A program made the translations under genes and the position numbers. From IMG/VR virus record IMGVR_UViG_3300025151_000062, positions 1-48,186 of that record: DNA of 48,186 nt; one strand, given 5' to 3'. This DNA comes from a virus. Each line of letters opens with the position of its first letter. Position 1 is the first letter of the stretch. Positions 28,809 to 36,197 of the stretch are shown one piece after another. Below the pieces are notes generated by a model. That model made no database searches. It was given only the letters and a program-made list of their open reading frames with translations, and was not told where the DNA came from.

Positions 28809-31322
28809 TTATAGTCGACCAACTACTACTTCAATCACGCCTTGAGTAGTTGAATCATAATTTTCTAAGGCTTTGCCAATAACACACCCTGGTGTATATT
28901 TTGTTGGATCAACTTTACATGCAACACCTGGTATGTCTGATGATGTAACTAAATCACCTTTTGCAATTGGTCCAATTACTTTGCATGGCACACGTCCAGT
29001 GAGTGCAAGTTCTGTGCTGTTTTCTAATTCATTGTTCATGATAAATCCAGGTTGTGTGGATACCACGCCTGCAATTTTTGAATCATGTGACACAGTAGAT
29101 TGTGTAATTTCATTATCACCGCCAAACACCATTACGTGACCAGGATGGTACAGAATATCTGCAACATATCTTTCCGCCAAATCCGCATATTGTGCCGCAG
29201 TAACAGTACCTGTGATTGTTCCTGTTACTCGCATTGCATCACGCACTGTAATTTGTGTTGAATCATGTGCTACCAACGTATCAGTTCTGATGTTCAGTAT
29301 TTCTACTTCTGATGATGATTGTGATTCAATTGAATCTACAGTAATATTGGCATCTAAAGCAACTGTTAAAACTTGCGTACTGGATGTGTCAGTTGTAATT
29401 GAGTTACCACCAGATACTTGTAGCGTATTTGTACCAACCACAACTTCCATTTTGGTTGAGTCATCACCTACAATTTCTAGTACGGAAGATAGTGCCCCAA
29501 CTTCTGTGTCAACATATGCTTTGATTGATTGTTGTGTTGCTAATTTAACAGCTGAATCTGATGACATGTCATCCTCATCTAATATTCCTGTTACTACAAC
29601 TGAATTGCCAACTTCTAATGATGTTTCGGCATTCAATGCACCTGAAATATTCACGTTGTCTGCTACCTGAATTGCTGTGGAATCACTGGATGATATGTCA
29701 TTTACCGTTAATGAGTCAGCCAGTAATGCACCCATCACATTCAGGTTATCCCTTACTGTGATTTGTGCAGAATCGTGTGCAACCAGTGTGTCAGTTCTGA
29801 TGTTTAATATTTCAACTTCAGTCGAATCCAATGATGATACTGAGTTGACTGTGATATCAGCATCCATGCTCACTGTCAAAGTTCTTGTTGAAGTGGTGCT
29901 TGTTGATAAACTGTTGCCGCCGGAAAACTGTAATGGTGAGTTTGTGTCAACGTTGAATTGGACACCAACTGAGTCATCGCCTGACAGTACCATTTGTGGT
30001 GTTGCACCTGAATTGGCATCCACATATGCTTTGACTGATTGTTGTGTTACTAGATGCACGCCTGAATCTGATGTCATATCATCTTCATCAAGAATACCTA
30101 CTACAACGACTGAATTGTTAATTTCCAATGATGTTTCAGTGTTGAGAGCACCACTGATATTCATTGCATCTTCTACTTGTATAGCTGTAGAGCCATCTCC
30201 AATGAGTGCCTGTGTTCTCAATCTGTCTATTGTGATTTCTGTTGAGTCTGCACTTGTGATTGATGTAACTGATAATTGTTCTGCTAAACTTATTTTTACG
30301 TTACCAGCTGATGTTGTTGATGTTGTAATTGAAGTGCCACCTTCGAAGTGCAGTGTTGCTGGTGTGTCTTTTGCAAAAATTAAATCAACATTAGTTGAAT
30401 CATCGCCTGATATTTTTAAACTTTGTCCTAATGCTGTGGCTGTGTTTTGATCATCGACATATTTTTTAATTGATTGTTGTGAAGCAAGTGCTGTTGCACT
30501 GTCTGATGACATGTCGTCTTCATCAACTATTGTTGAAACAACAATGCCTTCGTTGAAACCAAAATTTCCGTTTACTTGTAAGCCGTCATCAATGGTAACT
30601 GCTGTGGAATCACTGGATGATATTGTGTTGGACACAATAGTTGCGGCAGTCAGTGTGTCTGCAAAAGATCCTGTGCCACTTGCACTCAAGTCTGTTAGCG
30701 TAGCATTGCCACTGATGTTCACTGAATCATTCAGCTGTATTGCAGTTGAATCCCCTGAAGATAATTGATTTGTTTCTAGTGTAGGAATATTTGCAGTGCC
30801 GGTGACTCTAAAGCCATCGTCTATCACTACTTCTGTTGAATCATTTGATGAAATTGTGTTAATGTCTAGTGTTTCTGCAGAAATATTGCCAGCTACTGTG
30901 ATGCCGTTTTCTACAACAACTTCACTTGACCCTTGAGTTTGTATGTTACCAGCAAGTATTAAGTTATCGTTGATAAGCACACCTGTGGAATTGGCTGAAG
31001 CAATAGAATCAGCATTGATATCTGAGGCTAGTGATCCTGTGATTGTGTCACCAGTAATTGTAAAGGATATACCACCAGATCCAACCAGTTTAACATCAGT
31101 TGTGCCTGGTGTTACTGTTAATGATGTAGAGCTTTCGTCTGAAAATGTATGGGTATGAGCGGCAATATCTGAGTATTTTGCAATTCTAACACCGCCAGTT
31201 GTGCTACCGTCATGTACTTTTAATGTTTTTAAATCAGTATCTACTGTAACTTCACCTACGGCACCGGTGAAACTGCTGTGTGCAGAAGTGGTGCCTCGTC
31301 TAAACTGTACTTGAGTTGTCAT
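28809..31322 (-). CDS. Repetitive tail-fibre protein on the opposite strand
   Basis: An 837-residue protein. The N-terminus MTTQVQFRRGTTSAHSSFTGAVGEVTVDTD is a common fibre start. The body is made of short beta repeats (SSDSTAIQV.DNVNISG) within three longer tandem modules, each beginning with [IV]xDEDDM[ST]SDS and QQSxKxYVD. The C-terminal 130 residues (AAQYADLAERYVADILYHPGHVM ... ALTGRVPCKVIGPIAKGDLV) form a compact domain also found at the end of the fibre at 36197-37750. It is the only structural gene here on the minus strand, divergent from the virion gene at 31385 and convergent with the giant gene. It has its own late promoter seven bases before the ATG. Confidence 0.8.
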   Translation of the reverse strand: MTTQVQFRRGTTSAHSSFTGAVGEVTVDTDLKTLKVHDGSTTGGVRIAKYSDIAAHTHTFSDESSTSLTVTPGTTDVKLVGSGGISFTITGDTITGSLASDINADSIASANSTGVLINDNLILAGNIQTQGSSEVVVENGITVAGNISAETLDINTISSNDSTEVVIDDGFRVTGTANIPTLETNQLSSGDSTAIQLNDSVNISGNATLTDLSASGTGSFADTLTAATIVSNTISSSDSTAVTIDDGLQVNGNFGFNEGIVVSTIVDEDDMSSDSATALASQQSIKKYVDDQNTATALGQSLKISGDDSTNVDLIFAKDTPATLHFEGGTSITTSTTSAGNVKISLAEQLSVTSITSADSTEITIDRLRTQALIGDGSTAIQVEDAMNISGALNTETSLEINNSVVVVGILDEDDMTSDSGVHLVTQQSVKAYVDANSGATPQMVLSGDDSVGVQFNVDTNSPLQFSGGNSLSTSTTSTRTLTVSMDADITVNSVSSLDSTEVEILNIRTDTLVAHDSAQITVRDNLNVMGALLADSLTVNDISSSDSTAIQVADNVNISGALNAETSLEVGNSVVVTGILDEDDMSSDSAVKLATQQSIKAYVDTEVGALSSVLEIVGDDSTKMEVVVGTNTLQVSGGNSITTDTSSTQVLTVALDANITVDSIESQSSSEVEILNIRTDTLVAHDSTQITVRDAMRVTGTITGTVTAAQYADLAERYVADILYHPGHVMVFGGDNEITQSTVSHDSKIAGVVSTQPGFIMNNELENSTELALTGRVPCKVIGPIAKGDLVTSSDIPGVACKVDPTKYTPGCVIGKALENYDSTTQGVIEVVVGRL

Positions 31323-31329
31323 GTAATGT

Positions 31330-31337
31330 TATTTATT
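31330..31337 (-). promoter_or_regulatory. T4-type late promoter for the minus-strand fibre
   Basis: On the minus strand AATAAATA (31337-31330) ends seven bases before the fibre ATG (31322). The predicted +1 leaves about two untranslated bases. It stands back to back with the plus-strand late promoter at 31371. Confidence 0.6.
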
Positions 31338-31370
31338 GCCACCTTTCCCATGCATGCGTTTTTTTGTTGT

Positions 31371-31378
31371 TATAAATA
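31371..31378 (+). promoter_or_regulatory. T4-type late promoter (perfect TATAAATA)
   Basis: A perfect match to the T4 late consensus. It ends six bases before ATG 31385, so the predicted +1 is at about 31384. This places the transcription start downstream of the alternative ATG at 31379 and decides the gene start. Confidence 0.7.
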
Positions 31379-31384
31379 ATGCAA

Positions 31385-32038
31385 ATGACAGATTCCACAG
31401 CACAGTCAAAAGACGACAAAATCATTAAAACACCTGACGAGAATCAGGGTCTTGATATTCAAGGGCATATAAAGATATTTGACCCAGAAACACAAGAAGT
31501 GTACGTTGATAAACACAATGCAATACACTACGAAAACTTTTCAAAATCTTTAGCAAATTCTATGGCCAACAAAACCACAGGATATGTTGAAGAAATGCAC
31601 TTTGGCAATGGTGGTACATCTGTAGATGCAACTGGTATTATCACATACTTAACACCAAACAGCTCAGGTGATAATGCTAATTTGTACAATCGCACATATT
31701 TTAAAAGTATTAACGATCAATCATCACTTAACACTGACACAACAAGAAACAAAATTACAATAGCACACACTAGTGGCACAACATATTCTGATATGATTGT
31801 TTCTTGCTTGCTAGATTTTGGTGAGCCAGCTGGGCAATCAGCATTTGACAACACCACAACAGTCAATGACACTTATGTATTTGATGAAATTGGTTTATTT
31901 TCATGGGAAGGCACAGCAGGTTCCGGAAACCTATTAACACATGTAATTTTTCACCCTGTACAAAAATCGTTAAACAGGCTTATACAGATTGATTACACAA
32001 TAAGGATACAAAGTTTAACTAACTTTGTTGATGTATAA
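31385..32038 (+). CDS. Virion structural protein
   Basis: A 217-residue protein. Segments HIKIFDPETQEVYVDKHNAIHYENFS, then MHFGNGGTSVDATGIITYL and HVIFHPVQKSLNRLIQIDYTIRIQSL match, from memory, a structural protein conserved downstream of the giant wedge gene in marine T4-like phages. Its exact virion location is unknown to me; baseplate or fibre attachment fits the neighbourhood. The ATG two codons upstream (31379) touches the late promoter and is rejected. No Shine-Dalgarno is present. Confidence 0.75.
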   Translation: MTDSTAQSKDDKIIKTPDENQGLDIQGHIKIFDPETQEVYVDKHNAIHYENFSKSLANSMANKTTGYVEEMHFGNGGTSVDATGIITYLTPNSSGDNANLYNRTYFKSINDQSSLNTDTTRNKITIAHTSGTTYSDMIVSCLLDFGEPAGQSAFDNTTTVNDTYVFDEIGLFSWEGTAGSGNLLTHVIFHPVQKSLNRLIQIDYTIRIQSLTNFVDV

Positions 32039-32043
32039 AAGGC

Positions 32044-32051
32044 GGTAAATA
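32044..32051 (+). promoter_or_regulatory. Late-promoter-like motif before fibre 1
   Basis: GGTAAATA, a weaker match to TATAAATA, ends six bases before ATG 32058, the same spacing as at gp6 and 31385. The fixed distance is the main support. Confidence 0.45.
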
Positions 32052-32057
32052 CAGCAC

Positions 32058-33743
32058 ATGGCATACACAATTAATAAAACAGACGGAACAATAGTTGCAA
32101 CAGTAGAAGATGGTGTACTAGATAATACAACATCAGTCAGTTTGATTGGTAGAAACTATCAATCATATGGTGAACCATTCAATGAAAATTTAATAAAATT
32201 ATTAGAGAATTCAGCATCATCAACAGCTCCATCGTCTCCTATTAAAGGTGAACTATGGTTCGATTCATCAGCATCACAACTAAACGTGTACGATGGGTCA
32301 AATTTTAATGCAGTAGGAGTAAGAAGCTCTGGAACTGCGCCAACAACTAGCCTAAGTTCCGGTACTTTATGGAACGATACCACTAATGATCAACTTTACA
32401 TGTATGACGGATCAGCATTTGATTTGATTGGCCCAATTTATAAGACAGGTGACGGTAAATCAGGTTGGTTAGTTGATGAAGAAAGTCTATCCGGCGGTGG
32501 AACGGCAAATGTTGTTTCATTGTATCAGGATGGAACCAGAGTAGCAATATTGACTGCAACTCAAAGAGCACTTTCGGCAGTACCATCAGGATTTGGCTCA
32601 GCAACAATTAACGCTGGACTTACATTTTACGAAGCAGGCGATTCAACAACGTTTAGATTGCATGGCACGGCTCAAAATGCTTTAGAACTTGGTGGTAGAC
32701 CACAGTCTGTATATTTGGTAAATGATCAAAATCAAACCACATCAGGAACATTTGGTGTTTTAAATGATACAGGATTAACCATTGGTGAGGACAGTGATGC
32801 AACTCTGTCTATCAGTTCAAACAATTTAGTAATCACGCAAAACAATGCCGATGAGGCAATTTTATTTAGAATTAACAAAGCATCAACAGTGACAACAGCA
32901 CTAGAAGTGACAGACTTAGCAAACGTAAGAGTATATGGTGACCTGCAAGTTGATGGTAGTTTAACAACAACAGGTTCTTCTTCCACATTTGAAGACAACA
33001 CTTTAGTATTAAACAACGACTCTCCAGCTGATTCAAATGATCAGTCAGGATTAGATATCAGAGGATCATCATCACCAAACAATGTTACATTTTTTATACA
33101 AGGTGATGGAGGACCATTTAGATCATCTTCAGGGTTATCAGTTGCTACAGGCAAAGGCTATGATGTTGCTGGCACCAGTGTGTTGAATGCAACAACATTA
33201 GGATCGTCAGTGGTAAGTTCATCATTGACATCAGTAGGAGTTTTAAATTCAGGTTCAATCAATTCAGGCTTTGGCGACATACACATTGGATCCAGCACAC
33301 TAACTTGCGGTTCTATTGTGATGTCATCGGATGCGAACGATGATTCATCAACAGTTGCAACAATTAGTAACTTCTCAAATGATGGAAGATTAGAGTCTTC
33401 ATCACCTGATGCAACAATACTAAGTGAAACTGCAATAAAAAATCATGTGTCGCAGTCGATTGCAGGAACTGATCTTGTTTTTGAATTGGACACAACAGGT
33501 TTATCAAATTCAGATATTACTACTATACTTGGAACAGCGGCTCCGTCTTCATCTTTTCCAAACGGAAAAGTAGCAAGAATTATTTCGTTGACACTTACAG
33601 CAACTTCATCATCTTCATTAGTGTCTGGATCAATTGGCAATCCATCTTCTGTTTCAACCACAACTACTTTGAACAGAACTAGAGCTAATGATTTAATTTT
33701 TACATTAACTAACGGTACATGGTCTTACACTTCAGGAGGTTAA
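32058..33743 (+). CDS. Tail fibre paralogue 1
   Basis: A 561-residue protein and the first of three paralogues sharing the start MA[YF]TINK.DGT, then L[IL]G..Y..YGE..NEN..KLLENF.. and a W/F-F-D/N repeat block (GELWFDSSASQLNVYDGS; GTLWNDTTNDQLYMYDGS). These short LWFD...YDGS repeats build the fibre shaft, followed by beta-rich sequence (LQVDGSLTTTGSSSTFEDNTLVL is a shared fold-back motif). The C-terminus differs from the other two paralogues and ends in a Ser/Thr-rich domain, so it probably has a different target or partner. The final codons GGA GGT double as the ribosome site of the next gene. Confidence 0.8.
   Translation: MAYTINKTDGTIVATVEDGVLDNTTSVSLIGRNYQSYGEPFNENLIKLLENSASSTAPSSPIKGELWFDSSASQLNVYDGSNFNAVGVRSSGTAPTTSLSSGTLWNDTTNDQLYMYDGSAFDLIGPIYKTGDGKSGWLVDEESLSGGGTANVVSLYQDGTRVAILTATQRALSAVPSGFGSATINAGLTFYEAGDSTTFRLHGTAQNALELGGRPQSVYLVNDQNQTTSGTFGVLNDTGLTIGEDSDATLSISSNNLVITQNNADEAILFRINKASTVTTALEVTDLANVRVYGDLQVDGSLTTTGSSSTFEDNTLVLNNDSPADSNDQSGLDIRGSSSPNNVTFFIQGDGGPFRSSSGLSVATGKGYDVAGTSVLNATTLGSSVVSSSLTSVGVLNSGSINSGFGDIHIGSSTLTCGSIVMSSDANDDSSTVATISNFSNDGRLESSSPDATILSETAIKNHVSQSIAGTDLVFELDTTGLSNSDITTILGTAAPSSSFPNGKVARIISLTLTATSSSSLVSGSIGNPSSVSTTTTLNRTRANDLIFTLTNGTWSYTSGG
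33734..33740 (+). promoter_or_regulatory. Shine-Dalgarno that fixes a GTG start
   Basis: AGGAGGT lies seven bases before the GTG at 33748 and within the last codons of the fibre gene. It is among the strongest ribosome sites in the window and supports the non-ATG start of the 2OG oxygenase. Confidence 0.8.
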
Positions 33744-33747
33744 TCCT

Positions 33748-34245
33748 GTGCTTAATTTTTCACCGGAAGTAATTCCAAACTACGTTTCTAACGTAGACGA
33801 AATAATACATCACATACAACAGTTTGGCAAGTTTACTAGAAGATATCCTGGTGATGCCACACAACACAAGGCTAAAATTAACGGTCCTGTCAGTAGATTC
33901 AGCACATGGTACAGCAAGGACATGTCACAGGACACTATAGAAACTATATGGAAAACTATTCCTAATGACAAAAAACATTGCACACAAATGGTCATTAACA
34001 GATACGAGCCTGGGGATTACCTAGTCAAACACTGTGATGCACAGGGTGGATATTGGAAGTTCAAACTCATCTTTTTAACAGATGGTAATCCGCATTTTTG
34101 TTGGTACAATGAGCAGGATCAGCCACAAATGGTACAAGAAAGCAAAGGAGCACTGTTCAACATGGACATAGGACTGTATCATGAAGTGACTGAACTTCGA
34201 TCTAATGAGCCAAACAAGTATTCCCTGTGTCTAATATATGAATAA
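33748..34245 (+). CDS. 2OG-Fe(II) oxygenase
   Basis: A 165-residue protein beginning with GTG, supported by AGGAGGT seven bases upstream. The iron triad is visible as H95-x-D97 (NRYEPGDYLVKHCD) and H145 (GLYHEV), with K157 in place of the 2-oxoglutarate-binding Arg/Lys 12 residues later. The fold pattern is that of prolyl-4-hydroxylase-like small phage oxygenases. It would hydroxylate a protein side chain or other substrate using O2 and 2-oxoglutarate. It lies between fibre genes and is translated with the upstream fibre, so a fibre residue is one possible substrate; this is inference. Confidence 0.75.
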   Translation: MLNFSPEVIPNYVSNVDEIIHHIQQFGKFTRRYPGDATQHKAKINGPVSRFSTWYSKDMSQDTIETIWKTIPNDKKHCTQMVINRYEPGDYLVKHCDAQGGYWKFKLIFLTDGNPHFCWYNEQDQPQMVQESKGALFNMDIGLYHEVTELRSNEPNKYSLCLIYE

Positions 34246-34248
34246 ATA
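34241..34248 (+). promoter_or_regulatory. T4-type late promoter overlapping the oxygenase stop
   Basis: AATAAATA begins inside the last codons of the 2OG oxygenase gene and ends nine bases before ATG 34258, predicting a leader of about four bases. Confidence 0.5.
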
Positions 34249-34257
34249 AGTATTGTT

Positions 34258-34719
34258 ATGCAAAAAATCAAAAAAACACTGATGTTCAATGCAAAAACTG
34301 GCGTGCTTATAGGTGCTTTACCTAATGAGACTCCAACTGCAAACCTAGACCTTACAAAATTCAAATTCAAAGAAGTTGAAACTGATCCTATCAATGAATT
34401 TTGGGATGGTGACTATGACACAGGCAAACTTAAATCACTAGATGAAAAACCAAGATATTCAGAAGTAGGTGTTGACGGTGCAACTGCATTTGCAATAGAA
34501 TCTAAATATCCTATACACAAACAACTTAATATCATAATTGACATGATCAACAAAAGTGACATGCCTAATACACCAGAATTTACAGCCATGATGGAGCATA
34601 TCGCAGATACTATTAAACTTGGAAAAGAAAAAAAGCAAACTTTCAAAGATTCTGATGCATTTGATTATGTTTCCGAAGAAGATATTCAAGAATTTGCCAA
34701 AAAAGCTATAGATCTATAA
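34258..34719 (+). CDS. Fibre-associated protein, possible assembly factor
   Basis: A 153-residue protein that I do not recognise with certainty. The N-terminus (KTLMFNAKTGVLIGALP) is beta-rich, the middle carries FWDGDYDTGKL, and the C-terminal half is helical (SKYPIHKQLNIIIDMINKSD). The KYP...Q.NI motif recurs in phage fibre-assembly and fibre-cap proteins, so a chaperone or connector role for the neighbouring fibres is possible. It has its own late motif and lies between fibres 1 and 2. Confidence 0.6.
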   Translation: MQKIKKTLMFNAKTGVLIGALPNETPTANLDLTKFKFKEVETDPINEFWDGDYDTGKLKSLDEKPRYSEVGVDGATAFAIESKYPIHKQLNIIIDMINKSDMPNTPEFTAMMEHIADTIKLGKEKKQTFKDSDAFDYVSEEDIQEFAKKAIDL

Positions 34720-34758
34720 TAACTATTCACCATACTGATTCGGGTGCTTTGTGTAAAG

Positions 34759-34766
34759 TATAAATA
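34759..34766 (+). promoter_or_regulatory. T4-type late promoter before fibre 2
   Basis: A perfect TATAAATA with 15 bases to ATG 34782. The leader of about ten bases contains no clear Shine-Dalgarno. Confidence 0.65.
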
Positions 34767-34781
34767 TTGCGTAGAACAGAT

Positions 34782-36197
34782 ATGGCTTACACAATAAACA
34801 AATCAGACGGTACGGTACTAACCACCATAATAGACGGCACAGTAGATACCACTACGGATTTGTCACTAATTGGCAAAAAATATTCAGGATACGGCGAAGC
34901 ACAAAATGAAAATTTTGTAAAGTTGTTGGAAAATTTTTCAAACACAACAGCAAACGCACCAGCTTCTCCGGTTAAAGGCCAATTATTTTTCGATACTACT
35001 CTAGGACAAGTACAAGTTTACAACGGATCAGTATTCAAAGCTATTGCAAGTTCAATAATTTCAACCAGTGCTCCAGCATCAGGTGTGCAAGGCGACACTT
35101 GGTATGATTCTGCTAACGATCAATTAAAAGTTTACTCAGGATCTGCATGGTTATTGGTTGGCCCTACAGCATCAAGCACCACAGGCGGTGTATCCGACAC
35201 TATCACAGATTCAACTGGAGCATCAAGGCCAGTTGTAAGATTGAAATCAAACAATGAAACAGTTGGCATCGTTTCAAATGTTACATTTACGCCAGCTACT
35301 GCAATAGCTGGGTTTGCCACTATCTCAGCAGGTGTTACTTTATCGACAAACATCACAGGTATAAAATTAACAGGCACAGCAACAGACTCCGATGCTTTAG
35401 GTGGTGTTGCCGCGGCAAACTTTTTGAGATCTGATACAGCAGATACCATGGCAGGCACACTAACAATTAGTGCTGATACTTCTTTAACATTAGGCGCAGA
35501 TGGTGATGTTACAATGTCACAAGACGGTGCAACGTTTACAATAAGAAATGCAACACAAGATGGGGATTTAAAATTGAATGTCAATGATGGCGGAGTAAAC
35601 ACTGCGGCACTGACCTGTACAGGTTCAGATGGATCAGTCACTATTGCTAATAATCTAACTGTGTCAGGTAACCATACAGTGTCAGGTACATTCACAGCAT
35701 CAAGTGGCACAGCAACGGTTAACAATTTGACAGTGAATGGTAACCTACAAGTTGATGGAACAACAACCACAGTTAACACATCAACAGTACAAGTTGAAGA
35801 TAATATTTTAACACTCAATTCAGGTGTCAGTGGAGCACCATCAAGCAATTCAGGTATAGAAGTAGAAAGAGGTACAGGCACCAATGTAACTTTTTTATGG
35901 GATGAAACTGCTGACAAATGGACAATAGGTACTGAAACATTGGTGGCAGGCACTGTTGAAGGTGACTTAACAGGAGACGTAACAGGTAATGTAACAGGTA
36001 ATGTAACAGGTAATGTTACAGCTACCACCGTTTCTGTAGCAACAATAAATTCAGATGATTCAACTCAGGTTACAGTGGAAGATGGTTTGACAGTGACTGG
36101 CACAGTGATCATGATGGCCAATTTACCCACATCTGATCCAGGCAATGCCGGTCAACTTTACAATGATTCAGGCACAGTGAAAGTGAGTACAGGATAA
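34782..36197 (+). CDS. Tail fibre paralogue 2
   Basis: A 471-residue protein; the TTG at 34767 abuts the promoter and is rejected in favour of ATG 34782 (MAYTINKSDG). The N-terminal 130 residues follow the same plan as fibres 1 and 3 (GQLFFDTTLGQVQVYNGS; GDTWYDSANDQLKVYSGS). The middle has DALGGVAAANFLRSDTADTMAGTLTIS, a phrase typical of phage fibres. Then come NLQVDGTTTTVNTSTVQVEDNILTL and a TGNV tandem repeat near the end. It is the shortest of the three and lacks the YADLAERY domain. Its stop overlaps the start of fibre 3 by one base. Confidence 0.8.
   Translation: MAYTINKSDGTVLTTIIDGTVDTTTDLSLIGKKYSGYGEAQNENFVKLLENFSNTTANAPASPVKGQLFFDTTLGQVQVYNGSVFKAIASSIISTSAPASGVQGDTWYDSANDQLKVYSGSAWLLVGPTASSTTGGVSDTITDSTGASRPVVRLKSNNETVGIVSNVTFTPATAIAGFATISAGVTLSTNITGIKLTGTATDSDALGGVAAANFLRSDTADTMAGTLTISADTSLTLGADGDVTMSQDGATFTIRNATQDGDLKLNVNDGGVNTAALTCTGSDGSVTIANNLTVSGNHTVSGTFTASSGTATVNNLTVNGNLQVDGTTTTVNTSTVQVEDNILTLNSGVSGAPSSNSGIEVERGTGTNVTFLWDETADKWTIGTETLVAGTVEGDLTGDVTGNVTGNVTGNVTATTVSVATINSDDSTQVTVEDGLTVTGTVIMMANLPTSDPGNAGQLYNDSGTVKVSTG
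35961..36020 (+). repeat. 12-bp tandem repeat encoding TGNV units
   Basis: About five tandem copies of a 12-bp unit (consensus ACAGGTAATGTA, the first two diverged) encode TGDV/TGNV repeats in fibre 2. Near-identical later copies could expand or contract by slippage and alter fibre length. Confidence 0.8.

Noticed and set aside
29677-30450. 257-codon plus-strand open frame
   Set aside because: It mirrors the repeat structure of the minus-strand fibre and has biased Ser/Thr/Val composition; treated as a shadow.
31379-31384. Earlier ATG for the virion gene at 31385
   Set aside because: It directly abuts the perfect TATAAATA and would lie before the expected +1.
35961-36020. Short regularly spaced repeats suggesting a CRISPR-like array
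   Set aside because: The units are contiguous 12-bp tandem copies in frame with a fibre gene, with no spacers.
35132-36028. 298-codon minus-strand open frame
   Set aside because: It is antisense to fibre 2, is made of Val/Pro/Thr-rich low-complexity sequence mirroring the repeats, and has no family features or own signals.
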